The notes beneath the pieces were generated by a model, which worked only from the letters and a program-made list of their open reading frames with translations, did no database searches and was not told the DNA's origin. Made by a program: the position numbers and the translations under genes. 64,000 bases of DNA from a bacterium 0.1xD8-71 (GTDB lineage Bacteria; Bacillota; Clostridia; Lachnospirales; Lachnospiraceae): the NCBI GenBank assembly GCA_003612405.1, contig RAYR01000022.1, forward strand, positions 1 to 64,000, read 5' to 3'. This document shows positions 56,681-64,000 of this stretch, piece by piece. Each line of letters opens with the position of its first letter. Positions within the stretch are counted from its first letter, which is position 1.

Positions 56681-57785
56681 GTGGTAGAACTGGATAACAT
56701 GAAATCCGAGTTATTAAGTTACGAAAGTCCCTTAGCGGAAGTGAGGGATTCACTTTGACCTGGCCGGCAAAGTGAAGCGGATTGAAGAGTTAGAGATGGA
56801 GATGCAGGCTCCGGGCTTCTGGGATGATCCGGAGAAATCCAACCAGAAGATGCGGGAGTCCAAGCAGTTAAAAGATGTGGTGGAGACCATGGACGGCTTG
56901 TCCGGTCAGTATGAGGATATTCTGACATTGATCGAGATGGGCTACGAAGATAACGATCCGGCGATTATTCCGGATATCCAGGAGGAACTGACTTCTTTTA
57001 AGGAAACGTTTGAAAATATCAGAATCAGCACCCTTCTGTCCGGGGAGTATGACAAGAATAATGCGATTCTTAAGTTAAATGCCGGTGCGGGCGGTACGGA
57101 AAGCTGTGATTGGTGCAGTATGCTCTATCGTATGTACACCAGATGGGCGGAGCGTAAAGGCTATTCCCTGGAAGTGATAGATTATCTGGACGGCGATGAG
57201 GCGGGAATCAAATCCGTGACCTTCCAGATTAACGGGGACAATGCTTACGGTTATCTGAAATCAGAGAAGGGTGTGCACAGACTGGTGCGTATCTCTCCCT
57301 TCAATGCCCAGGGCAAACGGCAGACATCCTTTGTATCCTTGGATGTGATGCCGGATATCAAGGAAGATGTGGATGTGGAAGTAAGAGATGAGGATATCCG
57401 TATCGATACTTATCGAAGCAGCGGCGCGGGTGGTCAGCATATCAACAAGACCTCCTCCGCAATTCGGATTACCCATTTTCCCACAGGAATCGTGGTTACC
57501 TGTCAGAATGAGAGGTCCCAGTTCCAGAACAAAGATAAGGCCATGCAGATGTTAAAGGCAAAGCTCTACATGTTAAAGCAGGAAGAAAATGCGGAGAAGT
57601 TGTCGGATATCCGTGGTGATGTGAAAGAAATCGGCTGGGGCAATCAGATACGCTCTTATGTGATGCAGCCTTACACTATGGTAAAGGATCACCGGACGAA
57701 TGAAGAGTCCGGCAATGTGGATGCGGTGATGGATGGGGCAATCGATCCGTTTATCAATGCATATCTGAGGTGGATTAATAATTAA
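56681..57785 (+). CDS. prfB: Peptide chain release factor 2, programmed +1 frameshift
   Basis: Releases peptides at UGA and UAA. GTG 56681 (site AGAAGGTG) opens 25 codons ending in CTT-TGA (56753-56758); shifting +1 at that point continues with GACCTGGCCGGC in the main frame to 57785. AGGG (56742-56746 region) just upstream acts as the internal Shine-Dalgarno-like stimulator. The joined protein is about 367 residues, normal for RF2. Recognition motif SPF in VRISPFNAQGK and catalytic GGQ in SSGAGGQHINKT are present. Autoregulation by RF2 level follows from the frameshift. Read as positions 56681-56755 joined to 56757-57785. Confidence 0.96.
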
Positions 57786-57788
57786 GCG

Positions 57789-57826
57789 TAAAAAGAGAAT
57801 TGACAAATATCAATTCTCTTTTTTAT
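57789..57826. terminator. Bidirectional terminator between prfB and DUF975 gene
   Basis: AAAAGAGAATTG (57791-57802) pairs with CAATTCTCTTTT (57811-57822), with A/T tracts on both sides. It serves prfB on the plus strand and the convergent gene on the minus strand, overlapping the latter's stop. Confidence 0.85.
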
Positions 57827-58541
57827 TCTGAATCAGATCCAGGAAAAATTCTGTCTGGGTTGCATTCATGTAAGGAATCAGCCATAACAGTCCGATACCG
57901 CAGGAGAGCATTGCCACTATGATCAGCGGGATAAAACTGACATAGATATAAAACAGCCTGCCTTTATGGCCTTTCATCAGCTTACGGCTTCTGGCAAGCA
58001 GCTCCCTGGCAGAATACTGCGGGAAATCATGGAGCAGATAAAATGCCTGGGCATACCAAAGACTCAGCATGATGGAGATAACGCCTGAGAAAATCGTACT
58101 TAATGCATACGGAAGCATCAGCGTCAGGACTTCTGACTCACTGGCATTTATAATCCTGTAGCTTATAATGATCAGGGGTATATCCACAAGATAGCTGATC
58201 AGTGTAATCCATCCCTGTATCAGAATAGCCTTGTTGGGACAGAGGCTGAAGCCGCGGAAAACATCTCCGGCAGAAGCCGGTTTTCCGCAGATAATCTCCA
58301 GATACAGATAAGTGGTACCGGAAGTAAACAGACCGGCAAACAGCATAATAAAGAAGGAAATGCTATAGTAGAGAATGGTTCCGGCCACTGTTGAGATATC
58401 TACCAGCAGGTTTGTGAGTCCCATGATAGGCCCTACTATGCACACAATGATAAGAAGGGCTCCCACGGCAGTGCCGTAGTGACCAAACATACGCTCTTTT
58501 GCAGACGCCTTCAGTTCTGCGGAAGATTTAAAAGTATTCAT
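57810..58541 (-). CDS. DUF975 integral membrane protein
   Basis: Family known only as DUF975, common in Clostridia and lactobacilli; function unknown. Seen: about six hydrophobic segments, the family start FKSSAELKASAKERMFGHYG, the ARELLARSRKLMKGHKGRLF loop, and the characteristic ending CGIGLLWLIPYMNATQTEFF. 243 residues. It is convergent with prfB and shares its terminator. Confidence 0.88.
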   Translation of the reverse strand: MNTFKSSAELKASAKERMFGHYGTAVGALLIIVCIVGPIMGLTNLLVDISTVAGTILYYSISFFIMLFAGLFTSGTTYLYLEIICGKPASAGDVFRGFSLCPNKAILIQGWITLISYLVDIPLIIISYRIINASESEVLTLMLPYALSTIFSGVISIMLSLWYAQAFYLLHDFPQYSARELLARSRKLMKGHKGRLFYIYVSFIPLIIVAMLSCGIGLLWLIPYMNATQTEFFLDLIQNKKEN

Positions 58542-58566
58542 ACAAGACTCCTGACTCCGATAATGA

Positions 58567-59058
58567 CTAACATGCGATATCCAGGTTCATACCCCGGTAT
58601 TTGTTGGCAGCATCGGAGGATTTCATTTCTTTTTGATAGGGATTTTCTTCATTATAATATTTAATCTGTGTAGCGGTGGTGCCGCCGGATACATAGGTGC
58701 GCCCGCACTCCGGACAGATATCCGTGTGAATGGACACATTGCAGGACATTACCTTGCCGTTATTTTCGGCAGCTTTCTTATAAGCGTTGCTCACATGTTC
58801 CTGTTCGTGGCTTCTGACGCGGGATGCTGCCGCATCAGGATCAATATGGGCGGCCGTCTTAAAAGAAACGTCCTCATCGGATCCGTCCTGATATTTCCGG
58901 TTCTTACAGGTCTCACATTCCGCAGGGGAAGATTTCTTACCAGCCTGTTTCTCGGTGGATTCTCCCGGATTGCGAATGATGACGCGCTCCTTCTCCTCTC
59001 CGGAAGCAGGGGTATAGGCATAATTGGAATAAGGATTTGTAATCTGACCGATCATCAT
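58567..59058 (-). CDS. SprA-related family putative metalloprotein
   Basis: Resembles the SprA-related family. Seen: ECETCKNRKYQDGSDEDVSF, a HExEH motif in RVRSHEQEHVSNAY that suggests metal binding, and a later CPECGRTYVSGGTTATQIKY segment. 163 residues, no signal or membrane helix. AAGGAGG precedes ATG 59058. A putative zinc peptidase activity is inferred from the HExEH motif. Minus-strand, 14 bp from the next gene upstream in its operon (59073). Confidence 0.72.
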   Translation of the reverse strand: MMIGQITNPYSNYAYTPASGEEKERVIIRNPGESTEKQAGKKSSPAECETCKNRKYQDGSDEDVSFKTAAHIDPDAAASRVRSHEQEHVSNAYKKAAENNGKVMSCNVSIHTDICPECGRTYVSGGTTATQIKYYNEENPYQKEMKSSDAANKYRGMNLDIAC

Positions 59059-59072
59059 ATTAACCTCCTTCT

Positions 59073-59837
59073 TTAACGTTCAATATCCCACATTTCATAT
59101 AGTTCATCCAGGATTTCATCATAGGACATTCCGTATTTGTCTTCACACATTTCGTTGACTTCATCCATCATTTCCGGCATGATATCCGGCAGGGCAAATA
59201 CCAGATACACACTGAAAATACACAGTACGATGTCCAGGACAAGTCCTGTGATACAACAGATAAGGCCGGCCCGTGCTTTGCCTGTCATTTTGCTGGCTTT
59301 GCCCCTGGACAGGACAGCCAGAATAATTCCTACACCGCCTAACAGAAAAGGAATGTAGAGACGAAGCAGTAATAGGCTGATGAGACTGATAATACCAAGG
59401 ACCATGGCTGCGGTCGCCATGTTGTCTCCTTTACTTTTCAGGGGTGAGGCCATCCTTGCGTTCACGTTGCCGTAGGGATTCCCGTTGTGATAAGGATTTC
59501 CGTTGTAATAGGGATTCCCATTGTTGTAGGGATTGTTATATGGATTCCTGTTATAGGGATTGTTATTGTTATACGGGCTGCCGTATGGATTTGTGCTGCC
59601 AGGCATATTGCCATAGGGATTTCCATTGCCAGGCATACTGCCAGGGGAATTTCCGTTATTGGGCGTATTGCCATAAGGAGCATTACCGTATGAAGTGCCA
59701 CCGTCAGGCACATTACCGTCAGAATTCCCATTGTTTACAGGGGAATTGTTGTACGGATTTGCGGTGTTATCTGTATTGTTATAAGGCTCTCCGGTGTTTT
59801 GTGGATTGCCGGACTGGTTATTTTCTTGATAATCCAT
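59073..59837 (-). CDS. Membrane protein with Asn/Tyr/Gly/Pro repeats and DUF4190-like domain
   Basis: Seen: an N-terminal low-complexity tract of about 120 residues rich in N, G, P and Y (units like NGNPY and NNPYN) facing the cytoplasm by inference, followed by a DUF4190-like two-helix membrane domain (MATAAMVLGIISLISLLLLR, and LICCITGLVLDIVLCIFSVY) and an acidic tail (MMDEVNEMCEDKYGMSYDEI). 254 residues. AAAAGGAGG precedes ATG 59837. Function is unknown; the repeats suggest a flexible or phase-separating tail. The 58567 gene follows it in the same direction. Confidence 0.75.
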   Translation of the reverse strand: MDYQENNQSGNPQNTGEPYNNTDNTANPYNNSPVNNGNSDGNVPDGGTSYGNAPYGNTPNNGNSPGSMPGNGNPYGNMPGSTNPYGSPYNNNNPYNRNPYNNPYNNGNPYYNGNPYHNGNPYGNVNARMASPLKSKGDNMATAAMVLGIISLISLLLLRLYIPFLLGGVGIILAVLSRGKASKMTGKARAGLICCITGLVLDIVLCIFSVYLVFALPDIMPEMMDEVNEMCEDKYGMSYDEILDELYEMWDIER

Positions 59838-59907
59838 AATGCCTCCTTTTACTTATGAAATTCATTATAGCATGGTTATCAGGGAAAAACCAGATAAAAG
59901 TTAAGGA

Positions 59908-59943
59908 GTAATAAAGGGGTAATAAAGGGTAATAAAGGGTAAA
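59908..59943. repeat. Short tandem repeat, 10-bp unit upstream of tex
   Basis: GTAATAAAGG(G) occurs three to four times in succession with a 10-bp period (first unit 11 bp). It lies about 40 bp upstream of the tex promoter and could be an activator binding tract, or a slipped repeat. Confidence 0.5.
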
Positions 59944-59982
59944 ATCAGCATAAAAATAATAAAATTGTTATATTTTAGGGAG

Positions 59983-60011
59983 TTGCGGCTTCTGGACAAA
60001 TCCTGTATAAT
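59983..60011 (+). promoter_or_regulatory. Promoter candidate for tex
   Basis: TTGCGG (59983-59988), 17-bp spacer, TATAAT (60006-60011). It gives a leader of about 160 nt before tex, which contains a small hairpin (CCGGTGT/ACACCGG, 60083-60105). Confidence 0.6.
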
Positions 60012-60175
60012 ATAAACGTTAGTGTAAAAATGCGGGCATTTTGTCTTCTGAAACTGATAGGAAAGGATTTATGGAAGAATGTCCGGTGTGTTTATTATAC
60101 ACCGGCACTTTAGCAAAGCAGAGTGCTGAATTGCCTGTAGTTATGATAGTAAAGTTATGGAACCGGAGTTGAGTT

Positions 60176-62587
60176 ATGGACATTATTCTGAAGCTGAAAG
60201 AAGAACTGAAAGTAGAGAAATGGCAGGTGGAGGCCGCAGTTGGTCTGATTGATGAGGGCAATACGATTCCCTTTATCGCCCGTTACCGTAAAGAGGCAAC
60301 GGGGTCTTTGAATGATGAGGTATTAAGAGATCTTCACGAGCGACTTGTTTATCTGCGCAATCTGGAGGAGAAGAAGGAGCAGGTATTAAAGAGTATAGAG
60401 GAACAGGGCAAGCTGACGGACGAACTGAGAGAAAAGATCGTGGCGGCAGAAACCATGGTAGTGGTAGAAGATTTATACCGTCCCTATCGTCCCAAGAGAA
60501 AGACCCGCGCCAGTGTAGCGAAGGAGAAGGGACTTGACGGTCTGGCGGAGTGTATTCTGGCCCAGGAGACCACGGCGCCGATAGAGGAAGAAGCAGTGAA
60601 ATATCTCCGTGAGGAGGAAGACGCGGCCAAAGCGGTGAAGACAGTGGAGGAAGCGGTACAGGGTGCCAAGGACATTATTGCAGAGATGATTTCCGACGAG
60701 GCGGATTATCGTATCTATATCCGTGATATTACCATGAAGGAAGGGAGTCTTACCAGTACCGCCAGGGATGAGAAGGCGGAGAGTGTCTATGAGATGTATT
60801 ATCAGTATGAGGAACCCATCAGCAAGGTGGCTGGCCACAGGACACTGGCAATCAACCGCGGAGAGAATGAGAAATTCCTAACGGTGAAAGTGGAGGCTCC
60901 CAGAGAGCGTATTTTACAGTTCCTGCGGACGAAGACCATTAAAAATGACAATCCTGTCACCTCACCTTTATTGGAGGAAACCATAGCCGACAGTTATGAC
61001 AGACTGATTGCGCCGGCCATTGAGCGGGAGATCAGGAATGATCTGACGGAGAAGGCGGAGGATGGCGCTATCTCTGTATTTGGTAAGAATTTAGAGCAGC
61101 TTCTGCTGCAACCGCCCATCAAGGGCAAGGTGGTTCTTGGCTGGGATCCGGCTTTCCGTACAGGTTGCAAACTTGCGGTGGTGGATGAAACCGGTAAAGT
61201 GCTGGATACCAAGGTGATTTATCCCACAGCACCCCAGAATAAAGTGGAACAGGCCAAGGCTGAGCTTAAGAAACTAATCAAAAAATATAATGTGTCTCTG
61301 ATTTCTGTTGGCAATGGAACGGCATCCAGAGAATCCGAGCAGGTGATCGTGGAACTGATCAAAGAGCTGGATGTACCGGTACAGTACGTGATTGTCAATG
61401 AGGCAGGGGCGTCAGTCTATTCCGCCAGCAAACTGGCCACAGAGGAATTTCCGAATTTTGATGTGGGGCAGAGAAGTGCGGCGTCTATTGCAAGAAGATT
61501 GCAGGATCCGCTTGCGGAGCTTGTAAAGATCGATCCCAAATCTATCGGGGTAGGACAATACCAGCATGATATGAATCAGAAGAAGCTGAGCCAGGCACTC
61601 GGCGGCGTGGTGGAGGACAGCGTAAACCGGGTCGGCGTGGACTTAAATACGGCTTCCGCGTCTCTGTTGGAATATGTTTCCGGTGTGACCAAGGTAATTG
61701 CCAGAAATATTGTGGATTACCGGGAAACCAATGGCCGTTTTAAGAATCGTGCGCAGCTTCTGAAGGTGGCGAAACTGGGGCCTAAAGCGTATGAACAGTG
61801 CGCCGGTTTTATGCGCATTACGGATGGCGATAATCCGCTGGATGCCACCAGTGTGCATCCGGAATCCTATGAGGCGGCCAGGAAGCTTTTAGAAAAACTC
61901 GGACTCACCATGGAGGATGTGAAGGAGGCGCAGAAGAAAGCGGCAGCGCAGAAACAGACAGCCAAAAAGGCAGCTCTCGTAAAGGAAAAGAAACCTCATC
62001 AGTCAAAGATTGTCATCCGCAATACCAACACGGCCATGGGCAAGGCACTGGCAGCGGCTATGGGTGATATGAACCTGGAGCAGCAGGAAAATGACAAGGA
62101 TGTCATCCGTGAAAAGACCCAGGATAATAAGGCGGCAGCGGTAAGCAGTCTGGCCAGAAAGATCAAAGACAAAAAGAAACTTGCGGAGGAACTCGGTATC
62201 GGTGAAATCACCCTCATGGATATTCTAACAGAGCTCGAGAAACCGGCCAGGGATCCCCGTGATGATATGCCTGCACCGATCCTCAGAAGTGATGTGCTGG
62301 ATATGAAGGATTTAAAACCCGGCATGATCTTAAAAGGAACGGTTCGCAACGTGATTGACTTCGGTGTATTTGTGGATATCGGGGTGCATCAGGACGGTCT
62401 GGTGCATATCTCCCAGATTACGGACAAGTACATCAAACATCCTCTGGAGGCAGTCAGTGTCGGGGATGTGGTGGATGTGCAGGTCCTGACGGTAGATACA
62501 GCCAAGAAACGGATCGGCCTTACCATGAAGATCGGGCAGGAAGCGGCAGGAAAAAACAGCAGTAAAGCAGCAGGCAGAAAGCAGTAG
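60176..62587 (+). CDS. tex: Tex-family RNA-binding transcription accessory protein
   Basis: Conserved nucleic-acid binding protein linked to transcription. Seen: N-terminal Tex helices (residues 1-150), YqgF-like RNase H fold (about 320-440, KVVLGWDPAFRTGCKLAVVD), helix-hairpin-helix (about 490-570, LEYVSGVTKVIARNIVDYRE), and a C-terminal S1 domain (about 700-775, GMILKGTVRNVIDFGVFVDI). 803 residues, normal plus a Lys/Ala-rich insert before S1. A GAGTT-type weak site precedes ATG 60176. Confidence 0.95.
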   Translation: MDIILKLKEELKVEKWQVEAAVGLIDEGNTIPFIARYRKEATGSLNDEVLRDLHERLVYLRNLEEKKEQVLKSIEEQGKLTDELREKIVAAETMVVVEDLYRPYRPKRKTRASVAKEKGLDGLAECILAQETTAPIEEEAVKYLREEEDAAKAVKTVEEAVQGAKDIIAEMISDEADYRIYIRDITMKEGSLTSTARDEKAESVYEMYYQYEEPISKVAGHRTLAINRGENEKFLTVKVEAPRERILQFLRTKTIKNDNPVTSPLLEETIADSYDRLIAPAIEREIRNDLTEKAEDGAISVFGKNLEQLLLQPPIKGKVVLGWDPAFRTGCKLAVVDETGKVLDTKVIYPTAPQNKVEQAKAELKKLIKKYNVSLISVGNGTASRESEQVIVELIKELDVPVQYVIVNEAGASVYSASKLATEEFPNFDVGQRSAASIARRLQDPLAELVKIDPKSIGVGQYQHDMNQKKLSQALGGVVEDSVNRVGVDLNTASASLLEYVSGVTKVIARNIVDYRETNGRFKNRAQLLKVAKLGPKAYEQCAGFMRITDGDNPLDATSVHPESYEAARKLLEKLGLTMEDVKEAQKKAAAQKQTAKKAALVKEKKPHQSKIVIRNTNTAMGKALAAAMGDMNLEQQENDKDVIREKTQDNKAAAVSSLARKIKDKKKLAEELGIGEITLMDILTELEKPARDPRDDMPAPILRSDVLDMKDLKPGMILKGTVRNVIDFGVFVDIGVHQDGLVHISQITDKYIKHPLEAVSVGDVVDVQVLTVDTAKKRIGLTMKIGQEAAGKNSSKAAGRKQ

Positions 62588-62645
62588 TACAGGCGGCAAC
62601 GCGGCGAAGCGCGGTGCGCGAAATTGTTAGAAAGGAAGTTTTAGC

Positions 62646-63563
62646 ATGGCGAAGTATATTGTAAAGCGCATTTTACTGGCGATCGTAACAATCTGGGCGG
62701 TTGCCACACTCACCTTTTTCCTCATGAATCTGGTGCCGGGCGGCCCGTTCTTATCGGAAAAAGCGATCAGCCCCCAGGCGCAGGCGGCACTGGAGGCGAA
62801 GTACGGTCTGGACAAACCGATGTTCCAACGGTATTTAAATTATGTTACCTCTGCGGCGCATGGAGATTTCGGCGACAGTTTAAAACAGAGAGGCCGTACG
62901 GTTATGTCGATCATTACCATGAAGTTTCCCGTGTCGGCAAGAGTGGGGGGACTGTCTGTTCTGGTGTCCCTGACATTGGGAATCCCTTTGGGGTGTATTG
63001 CAGCTTTAAAGCGCGGGAAGGTGACAGACAGTGTGATCAGCGTGGTGGCTACCTGCGGTATTGCGGTGCCCAGTTTCGTAATCTGCACGGTCATGATGTA
63101 TTTCTTTGGCGTAAAGCTGGGTGTTCTGCCCACAATGGGCCTGGAGACAGCGAAGCATTATATTATGCCGGTGACAGCGCTTTCCTTCTATCCAACGGCC
63201 TATATTATGAGGTTGATGCGTTCTTCCATGCTGGATGTGCTGGGACAGGATTATATGCGGACGGCCCGGGCCAAGGGACTGGCGGGGGGCAAGATTTTAT
63301 TTAAGCATGCCCTGCGTAATGCAATCCTGCCGGTTGTCACTTATGTGGGACCGATGCTTGCCTACACCATTACAGGAAGTTTCGTGGTGGAGAAGATTTT
63401 CGTTATTCCGGGACTTGGCGGCGAGTTTATCAAGGCGATCAACGGGCGTGATTACACACTGATTATGGGGACTACGATTTTCCTTGCAACACTGGTTATT
63501 GTGATGAATGTGATTGTTGATATTATTTACAAGATTGTGGATCCCCGGATCAAGTTGAAATAA
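62646..63563 (+). CDS. ABC transporter permease, OppB/DppB type
   Basis: Membrane subunit of an oligopeptide or dipeptide importer. Seen: six hydrophobic segments, the N-terminal MAKYIVKRILLAIVTIWAVA helix with NLVPGGPF, the EAA-like loop YMRTARAKGLAGGKILFKHA, and the ending LIMGTTIFLATLVIVMNVIV. 305 residues. AAAGGAAG precedes ATG 62646. The next gene is the OppC-type partner; substrate (peptide or nickel) cannot be told without the binding protein. Confidence 0.93.
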   Translation: MAKYIVKRILLAIVTIWAVATLTFFLMNLVPGGPFLSEKAISPQAQAALEAKYGLDKPMFQRYLNYVTSAAHGDFGDSLKQRGRTVMSIITMKFPVSARVGGLSVLVSLTLGIPLGCIAALKRGKVTDSVISVVATCGIAVPSFVICTVMMYFFGVKLGVLPTMGLETAKHYIMPVTALSFYPTAYIMRLMRSSMLDVLGQDYMRTARAKGLAGGKILFKHALRNAILPVVTYVGPMLAYTITGSFVVEKIFVIPGLGGEFIKAINGRDYTLIMGTTIFLATLVIVMNVIVDIIYKIVDPRIKLK

Positions 63564-63617
63564 AGGTTGAAACGGTAGGCATATTATACAGATATTTAAG
63601 AAAGGCATGATACAAAA

Positions 63618-64000
63618 ATGAAAGAAAATCCCTTAAGTTTTCAGTTAAAACTCAAGCCGGAAGATTTTCTGCCGGCAACGGAGGAAGAGAAACAAAGCCA
63701 GGTTATTATGCGCGAGAGCGTGGGATTCTGGAAAGACGGCTTCAGACGTCTTCGGAAAAATAAGGTGGCCATGGTCTCTTTGGTAGTGATCATTCTTGTC
63801 ATGATATTCTCCTTTATCGTTCCGTCATTTTATCCTTACACCTATAAGGAACAGATTAAGGGAGCCAACAATCTGGCGCCCATGGAGTATTCCCAGGAAG
63901 AGCAGGCCAGAATTGATGCGGGAGAAAGTGTATTTCCTCATATCTTTGGCACAGACAAGATGGGGCGCGACTATGCGATTCGTGTGATGATGGGAAGCCG
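63618..64000 (+). CDS. ABC transporter permease, OppC/DppC type (partial)
   Basis: Cut by the window end at residue 127. Seen: an N-terminal cytoplasmic segment, GFWKDGFRRLRKNKVAMVSL leading into a hydrophobic helix, an extracytoplasmic loop, and HIFGTDKMGRDYAIRVMMGS, a typical OppC motif. ATG 63618 has AAGAAAGG about 11 bp upstream. It starts 54 bp after the OppB-type gene, so the operon continues to the right of the window. Confidence 0.9.
   Translation, partial: MKENPLSFQLKLKPEDFLPATEEEKQSQVIMRESVGFWKDGFRRLRKNKVAMVSLVVIILVMIFSFIVPSFYPYTYKEQIKGANNLAPMEYSQEEQARIDAGESVFPHIFGTDKMGRDYAIRVMMGS

Noticed and set aside
59908..59943. CRISPR array
   Set aside because: The unit is only 10 bp with no spacers; it is a simple tandem repeat.
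62588..62645. Third copy of the structured element or two-hairpin repeat between tex and the OppB-type gene
   Set aside because: There is GC-rich, partly self-complementary sequence, but it does not contain the conserved segments of either repeat.

Overview
The window looks like a chromosomal segment of a Gram-positive anaerobe of the class Clostridia, most likely the family Lachnospiraceae. This is inferred from gene content, not from a database match. The pointers are a GlgC/GlgD pair, diaminopimelate aminotransferase DapL, a type I glutamine synthetase followed by an ANTAR protein, an archaeal-type IMP cyclohydrolase beside a stand-alone AICAR transformylase, a ptb-buk pair, AspRS beside GatCAB, T-box control and strong GGAGG ribosome binding sites. 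No tRNA, rRNA, CRISPR array, transposase or integrase was seen.

Layout. 1-6450: an accessory block of small, mostly unrecognised + strand genes with unusually good ribosome binding sites and many intrinsic terminators. It holds a Pro/Glu-repeat membrane-anchored protein, a small protein overlapping a retropepsin-like aspartic protease, a SprT-like metalloprotease, several proteins under 100 residues (one of 47) and a 304-residue protein with a possible winged helix. The block runs into the 3' remnant of a polysaccharide deacetylase gene and a broken acyltransferase gene, so it probably replaced chromosomal sequence. 7.5-10.6 kb: glycogen synthesis (glgC, glgD) and a beta-carbonic anhydrase. 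10.7-17.1 kb: a small membrane protein, a lipoprotein, an acyltransferase, a glycosyltransferase, hisC and a small export-type membrane protein. 17.2-24.4 kb: a surface GH20 hexosaminidase, a methyltransferase, hslO and nadE. 24.4-30.8 kb: an alpha-galactoside uptake and hydrolysis locus with a divergent AraC regulator. 30.8-32.5 kb: an FMN-bind-like membrane protein and two decayed genes joined at a deletion scar. 32.6-37.2 kb: glnA with a terminator-like leader, an ANTAR regulator, dapF and dapL.

37.2-43.8 kb: a T-box leader, aspS, gatCAB and an epimerase. The synthetase and amidotransferase could together supply Asn-tRNA and/or Gln-tRNA. 43.8-51.8 kb: two membrane proteins, guaB, a GGDEF-EAL protein, and the last two steps of IMP synthesis on separate genes. 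51.9-57.8 kb: ptb-buk, secA and prfB with its programmed frameshift. 57.8-59.8 kb: three minus-strand envelope or unknown genes. 60.2-64.0 kb: tex and the start of an oligopeptide/nickel-type ABC transporter operon cut by the window end.

The most unusual signal is a pair of intergenic elements (35693-35824 and 49641-49782) with the same nested-stem architecture. Their stems differ in sequence but still pair, while single-stranded segments are almost identical, which is the pattern expected of a structured RNA family. Other structure not explained by coding includes two copies of a two-hairpin repeat in the aspS leader, a 16-bp perfect palindrome just upstream of the GH20 gene, twin hairpins between secA and prfB, and the glnA leader hairpin.
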